Positions 27,208-39,930 are shown, counted from the first letter of the stretch. The stretch is DNA of 64,000 nucleotides from Hyphomicrobiales bacterium (GCA_930633525.1 CAKNFP010000001.1:3657501-3721500); one strand, 5' to 3'. The notes: generated by a model not told the origin, from the letters alone. Numbers and translations are program-made.

Positions 27208-27309
27208 GGCCGCAGCGGAGAGAGGGCACACGCTCGTCGTTGTTTCCCTCGGTAACGCGCGAGGCTATCTTTTTTGCGATTCTCGCCCCGCACATAAATT
27301 GGACACCCC

Positions 27310-27693
27310 ATGCGTCGCACCGCCATCGCCCTCGTCGCCCATGATGCCAAGAAGGACGCGATGGCGGATTTTGTGGCGGCCCACCGGCTCAAGCTCTCGG
27401 CCTGCGAACTCTTTGCCACGGGCACCACCGGCGGACGCATCATGGAGCGATGCCCGGAGCTTCAGGTACAGCGCCTGAAGAGCGGGCCGCTCGGCGGCGA
27501 TCAGCAGATCGGCGCTCTCATCGCGGAAGGCCGCATCGATGCGCTCGTTTTCTTCGTCGATCCCCTCTCGCCTCTTCCGCATGACGTGGACGTCAAGGCA
27601 CTGACGCGGCTTGGCCTCGTCTATGACATCGCGATGGCGCTTAATCCCGTCACGGCCGAAATGGTGCTCGCGGCGATCGAGCCCAACGCATGA
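27310..27693 (+). CDS. mgsA: Methylglyoxal synthase
   Basis: 127 aa. It converts dihydroxyacetone phosphate to methylglyoxal and phosphate, a bypass of lower glycolysis. The phosphate-binding GTTGGRI, the catalytic-Asp segment [12 protein letters not shown] and [15 protein letters not shown] are intact. The ORF ends 12 bases from the convergent hrpB stop. The length is slightly under the E. coli enzyme. Confidence 0.95.
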   Translation: MRRTAIALVAHDAKKDAMADFVAAHRLKLSACELFATGTTGGRIMERCPELQVQRLKSGPLGGDQQIGALIAEGRIDALVFFVDPLSPLPHDVDVKALTRLGLVYDIAMALNPVTAEMVLAAIEPNA

Positions 27694-27705
27694 TCGAGGG
27701 GGCCG

Positions 27706-30177
27706 CTATGTGCCCCGCGGCTTGGCGCGCGTGGTCGGCGCCGCGTTGGCCGGGTCCTCCGGCCAGGGGTGCTTGGGATAGCGGCCGCGCATCTCACTGC
27801 GCACATCAGCCCACGAGCCGCGCCAGAAGGCAGGCAGATCACGGGTAATCTGGATCGGCCGGTGGGCTGGCGACAGGAGACTAAGCACCAGCGGCACCCG
27901 TCCGCCGGCCAACGCCGGGTGCCGGGTGAGCCCGAACAGCTCCTGCACGCGCACGGCAATGCCCGGCCCCTCCTCCCCGCCATAGTCGACGGGGATGTTT
28001 GAACCGGTCGGCATGGTGACATGGGTCGGGGCCTCGGCTTCCAGCCGCCGCTGAAGGTCCCAGGGCAGAAGCGCCTTCAGCGCGCCGTCGAGGTCTGACG
28101 CCGAGATCGCGGACAGGCCAGCCTTGCCGAGGAGATGGGGACCGAGCCAGTCCGTGATGCCGGCCGTGAGCGCGGCATCGGACAAGTCAGGCCATTCCTC
28201 GCCCTCGGCGCGTGCCAGGAACATCACCCGCTCGCGCCACTGGCTGATCGCCTTGGTCCATGGCAGCACGCTGAGCCCGAGGCCGGCGATGCCCTTTGCG
28301 AGAATGGCGGCCGTCGCCTCGTCCGCCGGCACCGGCAAGGGCCGCTCGCCGAGCACGAGTGCATCGAGCCGCCGGCTCTCCCGGGCCCTGAGCGCCCGCG
28401 CTTGCCTGTCGAAGGTCAAGTCCATTGCGGTGACGATGCGTTCTCCCGCCAGATGCTCGACGGTCTCCAGCGTAAGCGGCGCGGCGAGCAGGATGCGCGC
28501 GGTCGCCCCGCCACCGGCGATCTCGGCGATGGCGAGATAGGGGGACCGTGCCAGGGCATCAGCCGCATCGAGCGCAGCCGCCCGCCCATTGGCCATCAGG
28601 AATTCACCCGGCTTGCCCCGCGCCTTTGCGATGCGATCGGGAAATGCGAGCGCCAGCAGGGCGCCGGCATCGCCGGGCTTGCCCTGCGCGCGCCCGGCGG
28701 CCGCCGTCTTGGCCCAGCCCTCGGCCATGCGACGCATGTCTCGCGCTTGCGGCGAGCGCTCGCCACGGAAGCGGCCGAGACGTTCGGCGAGATCCGTCCC
28801 GGTCCCGCCGAGCCCCCGCTCCACCAGAACGGCGGCGATATCAGCGGCCATTCCGGCCTGCCCCTCGGCCGCGGCGGCGATCACCATGCGGGCAAGCCGC
28901 GGCGGCAGCGGCAGGGCCTGCAGCCATCTGCCCGTCTCGGTGAGGCGGCCGTCGGCATCGAGCGCGTCGAGATCGCCGAGGAGGCGCCGGGCCTCCACGA
29001 GCGCGGGCTTAGGTGGCGGATCGAGAAAGGCAAGCGCTGCGGGATCGGCGACGCCCCAGGCCGCCGAGGCGATCAGGAGGGGCGCGAGATCCGCCGCCAG
29101 GATCTCCGGCTTGGCGAAGGGCTCCAGCGCGCCGGTGGCGGCCTCTTCCCACAGCCGGTAGCAGACGCCGGGCTCGGTGCGGCCCGCGCGGCCCCGCCGC
29201 TGGTCGGCCGCGGCGCGCGACACGCGCACGGTCTCAAGCCGGGTGAGCCCTATATCCGGCTCGTAGCGCGGCACCCGCGCGAGCCCGGAATCGATCACCA
29301 CGCGCACGCCGTTGATGGTCAGCGACGTCTCGGCGATGGAGGTGGCCAGGACGATCTTACGGCGTCCGGGCGCGGCGGGCTCCACCGCCTTGTCCTGCGC
29401 CGCGCGGTCCATCGCGCCATAGAGCGGCGCGAGGTCGATGGTGGGATCGGTGATGCGTTGGGCAAGGCGCTCCTCGACCCGGCGGATCTCGCCCTGCCCC
29501 GGCAGGAAGACGAGCAGCGAGCCTGGCTCCGCGCGGAGCGCGCGCATCACCGCATCGGTGACCTCATCCTCGATGCGGCGATTGGGATCGCGCCCGAGAT
29601 AGCGCGTCTCGACGGAAAAGGCCCGGCCCTCGCTTTCGACGACAGGAGCCTCGCCGAGCAAACGCGCGACGCGGGCGCCATCCAGCGTCGCCGACATCAC
29701 GAGGATGCGGAGATCCGGCCGCAGGCCCGCCTGCGCGTCGAGCGCGAGCGCCAGACCGAAATCGGCGTCGAGCGAGCGCTCGTGGAACTCGTCGAAGAGG
29801 ACGGCGGCAACGCCCGTCAATTCGGGATCGTCGAGGATCATCCGGGTGAAGACGCCCTCCGTCACCACCTCGATGCGCGTTTTCGGGCCGATCTTCGAGC
29901 CGAGGCGCACGCGCAGGCCGACCGTCTCCCCCACCGCCTCGCCGAGCGTCGCCGCCATCCTCTCAGCCGCGCCACGCGCGGCGAGCCGACGCGGCTCCAG
30001 CAGAATGATGCGTCCGCCCACGATCCACGGCTCATCGATGAGGACGAGCGGCACCCGCGTCGTCTTGCCCGCGCCGGGAGGGGCGACGAGCACGGCATTC
30101 GACGTGGCGCGGAGATGCCGCGTCAGCGCCGGCAGCGCGTCGTCGATGGGGAGGGGGGAGAAGGAGAAAGCCGCCAT
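27706..30177 (-). CDS. hrpB: ATP-dependent helicase HrpB
   Basis: 823 aa DEAH-type helicase. Motif I is APPGAGKTTRVPL, motif II is DEFH in VLFDEFHERSLDAD and motif III is SATLDG. The C-terminal HrpB domain (PWTKAISQWRERVMFLAR; LPWDLQRRLEAEAPTHVTMPTGSNIPVDY) separates it from HrpA. ATG 30177 has AGGGA at good spacing; the GTG at 30201 is an alternative. Its RNA role in bacteria is poorly defined. Confidence 0.95.
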   Translation of the reverse strand: MAAFSFSPLPIDDALPALTRHLRATSNAVLVAPPGAGKTTRVPLVLIDEPWIVGGRIILLEPRRLAARGAAERMAATLGEAVGETVGLRVRLGSKIGPKTRIEVVTEGVFTRMILDDPELTGVAAVLFDEFHERSLDADFGLALALDAQAGLRPDLRILVMSATLDGARVARLLGEAPVVESEGRAFSVETRYLGRDPNRRIEDEVTDAVMRALRAEPGSLLVFLPGQGEIRRVEERLAQRITDPTIDLAPLYGAMDRAAQDKAVEPAAPGRRKIVLATSIAETSLTINGVRVVIDSGLARVPRYEPDIGLTRLETVRVSRAAADQRRGRAGRTEPGVCYRLWEEAATGALEPFAKPEILAADLAPLLIASAAWGVADPAALAFLDPPPKPALVEARRLLGDLDALDADGRLTETGRWLQALPLPPRLARMVIAAAAEGQAGMAADIAAVLVERGLGGTGTDLAERLGRFRGERSPQARDMRRMAEGWAKTAAAGRAQGKPGDAGALLALAFPDRIAKARGKPGEFLMANGRAAALDAADALARSPYLAIAEIAGGGATARILLAAPLTLETVEHLAGERIVTAMDLTFDRQARALRARESRRLDALVLGERPLPVPADEATAAILAKGIAGLGLSVLPWTKAISQWRERVMFLARAEGEEWPDLSDAALTAGITDWLGPHLLGKAGLSAISASDLDGALKALLPWDLQRRLEAEAPTHVTMPTGSNIPVDYGGEEGPGIAVRVQELFGLTRHPALAGGRVPLVLSLLSPAHRPIQITRDLPAFWRGSWADVRSEMRGRYPKHPWPEDPANAAPTTRAKPRGT

Positions 30178-30254
30178 GCGGCTATCCCTAGCGTCTTGCA
30201 CCCGCAGCTGTCACCCGCAGCACAGCCGGAGCAGCAAATACATGCACCTTAATC

Positions 30255-30284
30255 GGGATGGCCGGGACAAGCCCGGCCATGACG
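30255..30284. repeat. Palindromic repeat GTCATGGCCGGG family (inverted copy)
   Basis: GGGATGGCCGGGACAAGC through CATGACG is the reverse complement of the left 30 bases of the repeat at 17121, with one mismatch in the loop. It lies between the same-strand lepA and hrpB genes. A further ATGAC occurs ~40 bases on, suggesting a partial second half. Confidence 0.75.
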
Positions 30285-30348
30285 CTGGGGTGTCATCCGC
30301 AAGCTCGGCCTGCAGCCGCCCCGGAATGACCGGCGAGGGTCCGCTCCC

Positions 30349-32154
<1,806 letters not shown>

Positions 32155-32346
32155 GTCCGGCACATAGCAGTGCGCTTAGGCCGCGCCAAGAGGGAACCCG
32201 AAGAGAGAACCCGATTCAGCGCGGCAGACATGCGGTTGGAACGCGGTTGGGCGGCTGTGCCGCAGGCCTCCCGGCCCACACCGACCGGCGACGCCTCCCA
32301 CCCTGCATGCTATGACGGACAGCGGCCGGACGCGGCGGGGGCAGCG

Positions 32347-32922
32347 ATGACACACAAGCCATTGGATGTAGCCATACGAACCATCGACCAGCGGGAGGCC
32401 GAGACACGCGAAGGTGAACTCGCCGACCTCCTTGTCGATGCGGTCGCCGGCGGCGCTTCCGTCAATTTCATGGCGAACTTCGCCCATGCTGAAGCCCGCG
32501 CATTCTGGCGCGGGCAGTTTCCCGGTCTTGGCGCAGGCGCGCGGCTTCTCTTCGTGGCGGACGATGGCCGGCGCCTTCTCGGCACCGTCGTGCTGACCTT
32601 CGCGCCACAGCCCAACGCGCCACATCGCGCCGAAATCGGCAAGATGCTCGTCCATTCAGACGCGCGGCGCCAAGGCCTCGGCGCCCGCCTCCTGACGGCC
32701 GCGGAACAGGCGGCCCTTGCCAACGGCCGCACCCTGCTGATGCTCGACACCGCGAGCGGCAGCGCCGGAGAGCGACTCTACCGCCGCTGCGGCTGGACGG
32801 AATATGGCATCGTGCCCGACCACTCCCATACGCCGGCCGGCGCGCTCGCGCCGACGACCTTCTTCTTCAAGCGCCTTGTGTCGACAAGCTCTTCAGGTCC
32901 GGCGGGCGTCGAGCAGGCTTGA
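32347..32922 (+). CDS. GNAT-family N-acetyltransferase
   Basis: 191 aa. The acetyl-CoA site is [21 protein letters not shown] (motif A, RRQGLG), followed by [29 protein letters not shown]. The target is unknown. GGGGGC precedes the ATG. The last 30 bases overlap the 3' end of hrcA on the opposite strand. The gene is divergent from lepA. Confidence 0.88.
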   Translation: MTHKPLDVAIRTIDQREAETREGELADLLVDAVAGGASVNFMANFAHAEARAFWRGQFPGLGAGARLLFVADDGRRLLGTVVLTFAPQPNAPHRAEIGKMLVHSDARRQGLGARLLTAAEQAALANGRTLLMLDTASGSAGERLYRRCGWTEYGIVPDHSHTPAGALAPTTFFFKRLVSTSSSGPAGVEQA

Positions 32923-33993
32923 AACGATCTTCGCCGTGTAATCGACCATCGGCACGATCCGCGCATAGTTCAGCCGCGTCGGGCCGATGACGCCGACGAC
33001 ACCGACGATGCGCTGCGAGCCGTCGCGGAAGGGCGCGGCGATCATCGAGGAGCCGGACATGGAGAACAGCTTGTTCTCCGAACCGATGTAGATGCGCACG
33101 CCCTCTCCCTGTTCGGCCCGCGCCAGGAGGTCGATGACTTCCTTCTGCGTCTCCAGGTCGTCGAACAGCAGGCGGATGCGCTCCAGGTCCTCGGCGGCGC
33201 GCAGGTCATCGAGCAGGTTCGCCTGTCCGCGCACGATGAGCTGGCGGCTGTCGGCCGGGCCGATTGAGGTCGCGAGCCCGGCCTCCACAAGGCGCGCGGT
33301 GATGACGTCGAGCTCCCGCTCCATGGCCTCGCGGGCGCGCTGGATCTCACGCTTGGCATCGGCCAGCGTCCGGCCTCGGATATGCGCATTAAGGAAATTG
33401 CCAGCCTCGATCAGCGCCGCCGTGGGCAATCCCGGCGGCAAGTCGAGCACGCGGTTTTCCACCTTCCCGTCTTCCGCCACCATGACGACCAAGGCCTTGC
33501 CGGGGTCGAGGCGGACGAACTCGATATGCTTCAGCGGCGCATCCTGCTTGGTGGTGACGACGACACCCGCCCCGCGCGACAACCCGGACAGCGCCGACAT
33601 GGTCTGGCTCAGCGCCGCATCCAGGGACGATTCGGCGCCATGGGCCTTCACCTCGGCCTCGATGCGCGCCCGATCTTCCTTGCCGAGATCACCGATCTCC
33701 AGGAGTGCATCCACGAAGAAGCGGAGCCCGCGCTCTGTCGGCAACCGGCCGGCGCTGGTGTGCGGGGAGTAGAGCAAACCTGCATGTTCGAGATCGGCCA
33801 TCACGTTGCGAACGGAGGCCGGCGACAGAGACATGGGGATGATACGCGACAGGTTGCGCGAGCCCACCGGCTCGCCGGTCGCGAGGTAGCTCTCCACGAT
33901 CTGCTTGAAGATCTCGCGGGAGCGTTCGTTGATATCGACGAGCACGCCCTTGCCTTCAGCCTCGGAGAGAGGGGGGCTTATTGGTGCACTCAT
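32893..33993 (-). CDS. hrcA: Heat-inducible transcription repressor HrcA
   Basis: 366 aa. An N-terminal winged-helix domain ([27 protein letters not shown]), the central dimerisation/GAF-like region and the C-terminal [17 protein letters not shown] are all present. HrcA binds CIRCE elements (inverted TTAGCACTC) upstream of groESL-type operons; no CIRCE was seen in this window. In many genomes hrcA precedes grpE, but here grpE is ~23 kb away. It is divergent from rph. Confidence 0.96.
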   Translation of the reverse strand: MSAPISPPLSEAEGKGVLVDINERSREIFKQIVESYLATGEPVGSRNLSRIIPMSLSPASVRNVMADLEHAGLLYSPHTSAGRLPTERGLRFFVDALLEIGDLGKEDRARIEAEVKAHGAESSLDAALSQTMSALSGLSRGAGVVVTTKQDAPLKHIEFVRLDPGKALVVMVAEDGKVENRVLDLPPGLPTAALIEAGNFLNAHIRGRTLADAKREIQRAREAMERELDVITARLVEAGLATSIGPADSRQLIVRGQANLLDDLRAAEDLERIRLLFDDLETQKEVIDLLARAEQGEGVRIYIGSENKLFSMSGSSMIAAPFRDGSQRIVGVVGVIGPTRLNYARIVPMVDYTAKIVSSLLDARRT

Positions 33994-34230
33994 GGATTGT
34001 CTCGACCTTCCATCCCACGGGCGATCCGAAGCACCATCACCTCGACCGCCTTACTCAATTATGGGGATGGTGTGGGGGCAAACACAAGCAGCACCCCGCC
34101 ACGCACCCCAGTCATCCACCATAACGGCCGCCTGCGATAAGCGCGCGTGAGGCATCCGCTTGCGTGTCACGGGCGCTGCTTCTAGAAGCTGCTTTCGGCA
34201 GCATTCTGGCTGCATAGTGGGAGATTGTAG

Positions 34231-34944
34231 ATGCGGCCCTCCAAACGCGCTCCGGATGAATTGCGCAAAGTCACCCTGGAGCGAGCGGTCGCGCGCTACG
34301 CCGAAGGCTCATGCCTGGTGAAGTTCGGCGATACCCACGTGCTGTGCACGGCCTCGCTCGAAGAACGCCCCCCGATGTGGGTCCGCGGCTCCGGCAAGGG
34401 CTGGGTCACGGCGGAATATTCCATGCTGCCGCGCGCGACGCTGGAGCGCACCCGCCGGGAAGTCACAGCCGGCAAGCCGTCCGGCCGCACCCAGGAGATC
34501 CAGCGCCTGATCGGCCGCTCCTTGCGCGCGGTCGTCGATCTCGCGGCGCTGGGCGAGCGTCAGATCACCATTGACTGCGACGTCCTGCAGGCGGACGGCG
34601 GCACGCGCACCGCGTCGATCACCGGGGCATGGGTCGCGCTGCACGATTGCCTCGCATGGATGCGGGCGCGCTCCATCATCGCGCTTAATCCCCTGAAAGA
34701 TCATGTCGCGGCCGTGTCGTGCGGCATCTACAAGGGCACGCCCGTCCTCGATCTCGATTACCCGGAAGATTCCGCCGCCGAGACGGACGCCAATTTCGTG
34801 ATCACGGGAGCCGGCGGCATCGTCGAGATTCAGGGCACGGCGGAAGGCACACCCTTCTCGGAGGAAGAGTTGCTCGAACTTCTCAAGCTCGCGAAGCTCG
34901 GCACCACCAAGCTCGTCGATCTGCAGAAAATGGCAGTGATGTAA
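34231..34944 (+). CDS. rph: Ribonuclease PH
   Basis: 237 aa phosphorolytic 3'-to-5' exonuclease that trims tRNA 3' ends. The family opening [17 protein letters not shown] and the motif [20 protein letters not shown], with phosphate-binding arginines, are present, as is the active-site [16 protein letters not shown]. rdgB begins four bases after the stop, a common rph-rdgB operon. Confidence 0.97.
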   Translation: MRPSKRAPDELRKVTLERAVARYAEGSCLVKFGDTHVLCTASLEERPPMWVRGSGKGWVTAEYSMLPRATLERTRREVTAGKPSGRTQEIQRLIGRSLRAVVDLAALGERQITIDCDVLQADGGTRTASITGAWVALHDCLAWMRARSIIALNPLKDHVAAVSCGIYKGTPVLDLDYPEDSAAETDANFVITGAGGIVEIQGTAEGTPFSEEELLELLKLAKLGTTKLVDLQKMAVM

Positions 34945-34948
34945 GGTC

Positions 34949-35590
34949 ATGAGTCCCTCCCCTGCCCGCCCCATCACCTCGCCGCTCGTCATCGCCACGC
35001 ATAACGCCGGCAAACTCCGGGAAATGCGTGAGCTTCTGGCGCCCTTCGGCATCGAGGCGCGCTCGGCGGGGGAGCTCAACCTGCCGGAGCCGGACGAGAC
35101 CGGCACGACCTTTGCCGAAAACGCCGCCTTGAAGGCGCGAGCGGCGGCCAAGGCAACCGGGCTGCCGTCCTTCGCCGACGATTCGGGCCTGTGCGTCGCG
35201 GCGCTCGACGGCGCCCCGGGCATCTTTTCCGCCCGCTGGGCCGGTCCGGACAAGGATTTCCCGGCCGCGATGGCGCGCATCGCCCACGAGCTCGATATCC
35301 GTGACGTGGCGCCCGCCGACCGGCGCGCCCATTTCGTGTCAGCCCTCGTCGTCGCCTGGCCGGACGGCCACGAGGACCTGTTCGAGGGGCGCGTGTTCGG
35401 CACGATCGTGCCACCACGCGGCACGCTCGGTTTCGGCTATGATCCCATTTTCCTCCCCGACGGCCATGATCGCACGTTTGGTGAAATGGCGAGCGCGGAC
35501 AAGCACGGCTGGAGCAAGACAGGCGCGCTATCCCACCGCGCGCGGGCTTTCGTGAAGCTGGCTGAGGCCTGCCTGCCGTCGATCGACTGA
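34949..35590 (+). CDS. rdgB: RdgB/HAM1-family non-canonical purine NTP pyrophosphatase
   Basis: 213 aa. It hydrolyses dITP, XTP and related NTPs to the monophosphates. Substrate motifs are [41 protein letters not shown] and the late [18 protein letters not shown] with SHRARA. Coupled to rph upstream. The GC-rich hairpin after the stop (35595-35615) may serve in termination but lacks a T-run. Confidence 0.96.
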   Translation: MSPSPARPITSPLVIATHNAGKLREMRELLAPFGIEARSAGELNLPEPDETGTTFAENAALKARAAAKATGLPSFADDSGLCVAALDGAPGIFSARWAGPDKDFPAAMARIAHELDIRDVAPADRRAHFVSALVVAWPDGHEDLFEGRVFGTIVPPRGTLGFGYDPIFLPDGHDRTFGEMASADKHGWSKTGALSHRARAFVKLAEACLPSID

Positions 35591-35620
35591 CCACGGCGCG
35601 CGTCGATCGCGCGCCCTGAT

Positions 35621-35668
35621 CCCTCCCCGTCCACGGGGAGGGTGGCGCCGCAGGCGCCGGGTGGGGCC
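35621..35668. repeat. REP-like double hairpin downstream of rdgB
   Basis: CCCTCCCCGT (35621-35630) and ACGGGGAGGG (35633-35642) form a perfect 10-bp inverted repeat with a 2-base centre, followed by GGCGCC-GCA-GGCGCC and GGGTGGGG. Elements of this shape recur between genes in rhizobial genomes. Only one copy was noticed here. Confidence 0.6.
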
Positions 35669-35834
35669 GGCCTTGGCATCCCCCAGAGGCAATACGACTT
35701 TTGCCGTGACTGCTCTTGATGGGAACAATGGTGCACGTGCAGACGCGGGCGCCGCCTGCCGCCAGTGATCACAGGTTCGAACGCAGCATGGTTGGCCCTT
35801 GCGTGGCGGCGGCGTTCGCGGCAAAGCAGGGGCC

Positions 35835-36995
35835 ATGATGCATCCAACAGCGGGCGCGGGCTTTGGTGTCTATGTGCACTGGCCGTTCTGCGCCTCGAAA
35901 TGCCCCTATTGCGACTTCAACAGCCACGTCCGCCATGCACCGGTGGATGAAGCGCGCTTCGTCGCGGCCTTCGCGCGGGAAATAGCCCATCGCGCCGAAC
36001 TCGCGCCGAAGCGTGTCGTAACCTCCATCTTCTTCGGTGGAGGCACGCCATCGCTGATGAAGCCCGCCACGGTCGGCGCCATTTTGGATGCCATCGGCCG
36101 GCACTGGTCCGTGGACGAGCGCGTCGAGATCTCGCTGGAAGCCAACCCGACCAGCGTGGAGGCCGAGCGCTTCCGCGGTTATCGGGCCGCCGGCGTCAAT
36201 CGGGTCTCGCTCGGCGTCCAGGCCATGAACGACACGGATCTCAAGGCGCTTGGCCGCCGGCATACGGCGGCGGAAGCCATGGGCGCGGTCGGCATCGCCG
36301 CCTCGATCTTCGACCGCTTTTCGTTCGATCTGATCTACGCGCGGCCCAATCACACACCCGCGGCCTGGGCTGCCGAGCTCAAGGAAGCCATCGCGCGTGC
36401 CGCTGAGCATCTCTCGCTCTACCAGCTCACCATCGAGCCCGGCACCTGGTTTCACAAGCTGCATCAGGCCGGCAAGCTCGTCGTGCCGGACGATGAGGTC
36501 GGCCGCGCGCTCTATGACGTGACCCAGGAGGTCTGCGCCGCGCATGGCCTGCCGGCTTACGAGATCTCCAATCATGCCGCCGCCGGAGCCCAGTGCAGGC
36601 ACAATCTGGTTTACTGGCGTTATGGCGAATATGCGGGCGTCGGCCCCGGCGCCCACGGACGCCTCGTCACCGGCCAGGGCCGGCTCGCCATGGAAACGGA
36701 GCTCGTCCCCGAAACCTGGCTGGAAAAGGTCGAGCAGCACGGCCACGGCCTTGCCGATGTCGAGGTTCTGACGCCGGCAGCGCAGGGCGACGAATATCTG
36801 CTGATGGGCCTGCGACTGACGGAGGGGATTGATCCCCGCCGCTACACAGCGTTGTCGGGCCGCGCGCTCGATCCGGAGCGCGTTGCCGGCCTCCTCGAAC
36901 ACGGGCTCATCATCCGCCACCCGGACGAGCGCATCTCGGTCAGCCCTGCGGGCTTTCCCGTGCTCAATGCGGTCATCGCCGATATCGCGGCCTGA
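35835..36995 (+). CDS. hemW: Radical SAM protein HemW (heme chaperone-like)
   Basis: 386 aa. The radical-SAM cluster motif is C19-x3-C23-x2-C26 in PFCASKCPYCDFNSH. The residue after the last Cys-Asp is Phe, the HemW form, not the extra Cys of HemN coproporphyrinogen dehydrogenase. The segments SIFFGGGTPSLM and the C-terminal HemW domain are present. HemW is often mis-named oxygen-independent coproporphyrinogen oxidase. Start: ATG 35835 (or 35838) after GCAGGGG. The stop abuts the convergent gene. Confidence 0.93.
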   Translation: MMHPTAGAGFGVYVHWPFCASKCPYCDFNSHVRHAPVDEARFVAAFAREIAHRAELAPKRVVTSIFFGGGTPSLMKPATVGAILDAIGRHWSVDERVEISLEANPTSVEAERFRGYRAAGVNRVSLGVQAMNDTDLKALGRRHTAAEAMGAVGIAASIFDRFSFDLIYARPNHTPAAWAAELKEAIARAAEHLSLYQLTIEPGTWFHKLHQAGKLVVPDDEVGRALYDVTQEVCAAHGLPAYEISNHAAAGAQCRHNLVYWRYGEYAGVGPGAHGRLVTGQGRLAMETELVPETWLEKVEQHGHGLADVEVLTPAAQGDEYLLMGLRLTEGIDPRRYTALSGRALDPERVAGLLEHGLIIRHPDERISVSPAGFPVLNAVIADIAA

Positions 36996-38189
36996 TCAGC
37001 TGTCTGGCTTCAACTCGCGTGGCGCCGGGCTCACCGTCACCGCCGCGCCATTGCGGATTTCAAGCACGGCCAGCGCGCGCTGGTTGGTGCCGTCCGGCAG
37101 GAAACGGAACACGCCGTCCGCGCCGGCGAAGCCCGATGGATTGGTCAGGACCTGCTCGCTGAAACGCTGCGACCCTTGCGTGCGGACGAGCGCGGCCGAT
37201 AGCGATACCGCATCGTAGCTGAGGCTCGCGATCCGAACGGGTTCCGCGCTGAAGCGGGCGGAATAACGCCGCGCGAAAGCGGCAAAGCCCGCCGAATCAG
37301 GAGCGGCGAACCAGCCTCCCTGCATCGTGGGCAAGGCCAGCACCTGCGGGTCGTTCCATATGCCCGTGCCGGCGAGTTTGACGCGCGCGCCGTTCACGCC
37401 CGCCGTCTGCAATGCCTGTGCAGCCGACGCGAGGCTCGCCCCGCCGTCGGGGAGGAAAATGGTGTCAACCTGGGGATTGGCGCCCGACGCAACGGCCGCG
37501 ACGCGTTGGGCTGCCTCACGCATGCGCGCGGCGTCGGCCGGAAAGCGCTCGACGAGACCGACCTGGACGCGCGCCGATGCGGCCGCAGTCCTGAAGGCGG
37601 CTTCCGCGACATTGCCATAGGCCGTGTCGGGCACGAAGGCGGCAAAGGACCGGCGCCGCTGCTGCGCCGCGAAGGCGACGATGCGGTTGATCTCGGTCTG
37701 CGGCATGAAGGACAAGAGATAGACGCCGCGCGAGGCGACATTGGCGTCGGTGGAGAAAGCGATGACCGGCTTGCCAGCCGGCTTTGCCACCTGCGCGACT
37801 GCCTGGACCTCCGCGGCAAAAAGCGGCCCGATGATGAGCTCCGCACCTTCGCTGAGGACGGCCTGCGCAGCGGCCCGGGCGCCCTCGGGCGTGCCGCGCG
37901 TATCCTTGACCAAAATCTGCATGTCGGGATTGTTGAACTCGGAATAGGCGAGTTCAGCCGCGTTCCGCAGGGATTGAGCGGCCTGCCCGCCCTGTCCGGA
38001 TGCGGACAGCGGCAGGAGCAGCGCGACCTTGACCGATCCCTGGCCGATCACCGAGCCCGGCACATTGCTGGAACCAAGGGCGGGGCCGCCCTCGCCACCG
38101 CCGACAAGGCCCCCCAGTCCACCCGAACAGGCGCTGAGCATGGCGCAAGCAGCCACCACGCCAAGGCGTGGCACCCATCTGCGGGTCAT
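36996..38189 (-). CDS. Penicillin-binding-protein activator (LpoA-like) / periplasmic-binding-fold lipoprotein
   Basis: About 397 aa. From ATG 38189 the N-terminus is a classic lipoprotein signal (GVVAACAMLSACSGG, lipidation on the Cys of LSAC). Longer in-frame starts reach 38270. The body is a type I periplasmic-binding fold (VALLLPLSASGQGGQAAQSLRNAAELAYSEF ... IIGPLFAAEVQAVA). In gammaproteobacteria LpoA, which activates PBP1A, is encoded next to rsmI and yraN; here the same neighbours lie on the divergent side. A role in murein synthesis is inferred; a ligand-binding role is possible. Confidence 0.85.
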   Translation of the reverse strand: MTRRWVPRLGVVAACAMLSACSGGLGGLVGGGEGGPALGSSNVPGSVIGQGSVKVALLLPLSASGQGGQAAQSLRNAAELAYSEFNNPDMQILVKDTRGTPEGARAAAQAVLSEGAELIIGPLFAAEVQAVAQVAKPAGKPVIAFSTDANVASRGVYLLSFMPQTEINRIVAFAAQQRRRSFAAFVPDTAYGNVAEAAFRTAAASARVQVGLVERFPADAARMREAAQRVAAVASGANPQVDTIFLPDGGASLASAAQALQTAGVNGARVKLAGTGIWNDPQVLALPTMQGGWFAAPDSAGFAAFARRYSARFSAEPVRIASLSYDAVSLSAALVRTQGSQRFSEQVLTNPSGFAGADGVFRFLPDGTNQRALAVLEIRNGAAVTVSPAPRELKPDS

Positions 38190-38452
38190 GGGCGATGTCC
38201 GCGTGAGAAGCGGCGCGAAAGTGTCTTTCAGGCTGCGCAACACCGGCAAATCCTTGAACATCCCTTTCATCGGCCCGTTGAGGGCGTGGTCAGATACCCA
38301 GCAGGCCTATAAATCATAAAAGCAACCATGAGCGAATCACTCAAGCTTTGAGAGTGATAGTAAACAGCTTCTTCCCATACCCCGCATATCGACTATCGTG
38401 GCTTTCCCCATGCAAGCCCATGCGGAGCATAATCGGACCTGGAGACGTGACC

Positions 38453-39421
38453 ATGAACGGCGAGCGACCCGTGCCGCATCAACAAGGCCCTCGCCAACGT
38501 GTCCCGAGCTTCACGGCCTTCGGCCTTGCCGCCGAAGCGGAAAAGCTCAGTCCGGGCCTGCATCTCGTCGCAACGCCGATCGGCAACCTGAAGGATATCT
38601 CCTTCCGTGCCCTCGCCACGCTTGCGGCAGCCAATGCTATCCTGGCCGAGGATACCCGCGTCACCAAGACGCTGCTAGCCCACTACGGCATCTCGACACC
38701 CCTCGTTCCCTATCATGAGCACAATGCGGCGCAGATGCGCCCCCAGATTCTCTCCCGCCTCAAGGCCGGTGAGGCGCTGGCGCTCGTTTCCGACGCGGGC
38801 ACCCCGCTCGTCTCGGACCCCGGCTACAAGCTCGTCGCCTCGGTCCTCGAGGAAGGCATCGCCGTGACCAGCGTGCCCGGCGCCTCGGCGGTTCTCACGG
38901 CGCTCGTCGTTTCCGGCCTGCCGAGCGACCGCTTCTTCTTCGAAGGCTTCCTGCCGCAGAAGAGCGCGGGACGCCGCAGCCGCTTCGCGGCACTCGCCGC
39001 CGTGCCCGGAAGTCTTGTCTTCTTCGAATCACCCCGCCGGCTGGCGGCCATGCTCACTGATGCCGCCCATGTCCTGGGCGATCGGCCGGCAGCCGTCGCC
39101 CGCGAATTGACCAAGCTGTTCGAGACGGTGCGACGCGGAACGCTGGCAAGCCTCGCGCAGGAATACGAGGCTGAGGGCCCGCCGAGAGGCGAGATCGTCG
39201 TCATCATCGGCCCACCCGATGCCAATGGCGAAAAGGGAGCTGCCGGTGATCTCGACGCGCGGATCGAGGCCGCGCTCAAGATCCATTCCCTGAAAGATGC
39301 AGCAGCCGTCGTCGCGGCGGACACCGGCCTGCCTAAGCGCGAGGTCTATGCGCGCGCGCTCACTCTTGCCGCCGGCGCCAAGAGCGATGCCGAGACCAGT
39401 GAGGAAACAGACGCCCCATGA
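38453..39421 (+). CDS. rsmI: 16S rRNA (cytidine(1402)-2'-O)-methyltransferase
   Basis: 322 aa tetrapyrrole-methylase-fold enzyme that 2'-O-methylates C1402 of 16S rRNA. Motifs: [59 protein letters not shown] 38453 is preceded by GGAGACGTG; the frame is open further upstream but without homology. The stop overlaps the yraN start (ATGA). Confidence 0.96.
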   Translation: MNGERPVPHQQGPRQRVPSFTAFGLAAEAEKLSPGLHLVATPIGNLKDISFRALATLAAANAILAEDTRVTKTLLAHYGISTPLVPYHEHNAAQMRPQILSRLKAGEALALVSDAGTPLVSDPGYKLVASVLEEGIAVTSVPGASAVLTALVVSGLPSDRFFFEGFLPQKSAGRRSRFAALAAVPGSLVFFESPRRLAAMLTDAAHVLGDRPAAVARELTKLFETVRRGTLASLAQEYEAEGPPRGEIVVIIGPPDANGEKGAAGDLDARIEAALKIHSLKDAAAVVAADTGLPKREVYARALTLAAGAKSDAETSEETDAP

Positions 39422-39798
39422 CAGCGGCAACGCCCCGGCAGCGCCTCGTCTCCCACCGGCGCGGGCTCGGCGGCGAGCGGCTGGCGGCGCTGCTGTTGAT
39501 GGTCAAGGGCTACCGGATCCTCGCCCGCCGTTACGCGGCGCTCGGCGGCGAGATCGACCTTGTCGCCAAGCGCGGCAGCACCATCGCCTTCGTCGAGGTG
39601 AAGGCCCGTCGCGAGCTGGACGACGCTCGCGTCGCGATCACGCCCGACAAGCGGCGCCGGCTCGCGCGGGCGGCGCGCCATTGGTTGTCGCACAATCCCT
39701 GGGCCGCCGGCATGACGCTACGCTTCGACGCGGTCTTCGTCGCGCCGCGTCGCCTGCCGCGCCATCTCGTCGCCGTCGCCTCCCTGGCGATGGATTAA
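39418..39798 (+). CDS. UPF0102/YraN family protein
   Basis: 126 aa. The restriction-endonuclease-like core shows [23 protein letters not shown] (D-x-n-ExK), the family hallmark. Its function is unknown; some members are suggested to act on nucleic acid. It is translationally coupled to rsmI. The stop falls at the first of three ATGGATYAAG motifs that continue into the repeat-rich spacer. Confidence 0.93.
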   Translation: MTAATPRQRLVSHRRGLGGERLAALLLMVKGYRILARRYAALGGEIDLVAKRGSTIAFVEVKARRELDDARVAITPDKRRRLARAARHWLSHNPWAAGMTLRFDAVFVAPRRLPRHLVAVASLAMD

Positions 39799-39838
39799 GC
39801 TTGGACCGGCATTCAGCGATGGATCAAGGAACACCTTT

Positions 39839-39866
39839 GTCATCACCGGGCTTGCCCTGGTGACGA
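39839..39866. repeat. Diverged GTCATGGCCGGG-family hairpin
   Basis: GTCATCACCGGGCTTGCCC followed by TGGTGAC forms a hairpin with the same GTCAT...CGGGCTTG layout as the repeats at 17121 and 30255. The sequence differs at several paired positions. Confidence 0.5.
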
Positions 39867-39930
39867 CAACTGGGGAGCGCTGAATGTCAATTGGCCCTGA
39901 AGGTAAAAAAGCGCGTGCATCTGCACACTT

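Noticed and set aside
28135..30252. Long plus-strand open frame opposite hrpB (~700 codons)
   Set aside because: Antisense shadow of hrpB; Arg/Gly/His-rich and without domain signature.
33994..34230. CIRCE element near hrcA
   Set aside because: No TTAGCACTC-N9-GAGTGCTAA or near match was seen there or before dnaK, grpE and hsp20.
35835..36995. Oxygen-independent coproporphyrinogen III oxidase (HemN)
   Set aside because: The fourth cysteine of HemN (C-x-C after the cluster) is absent, which fits HemW.
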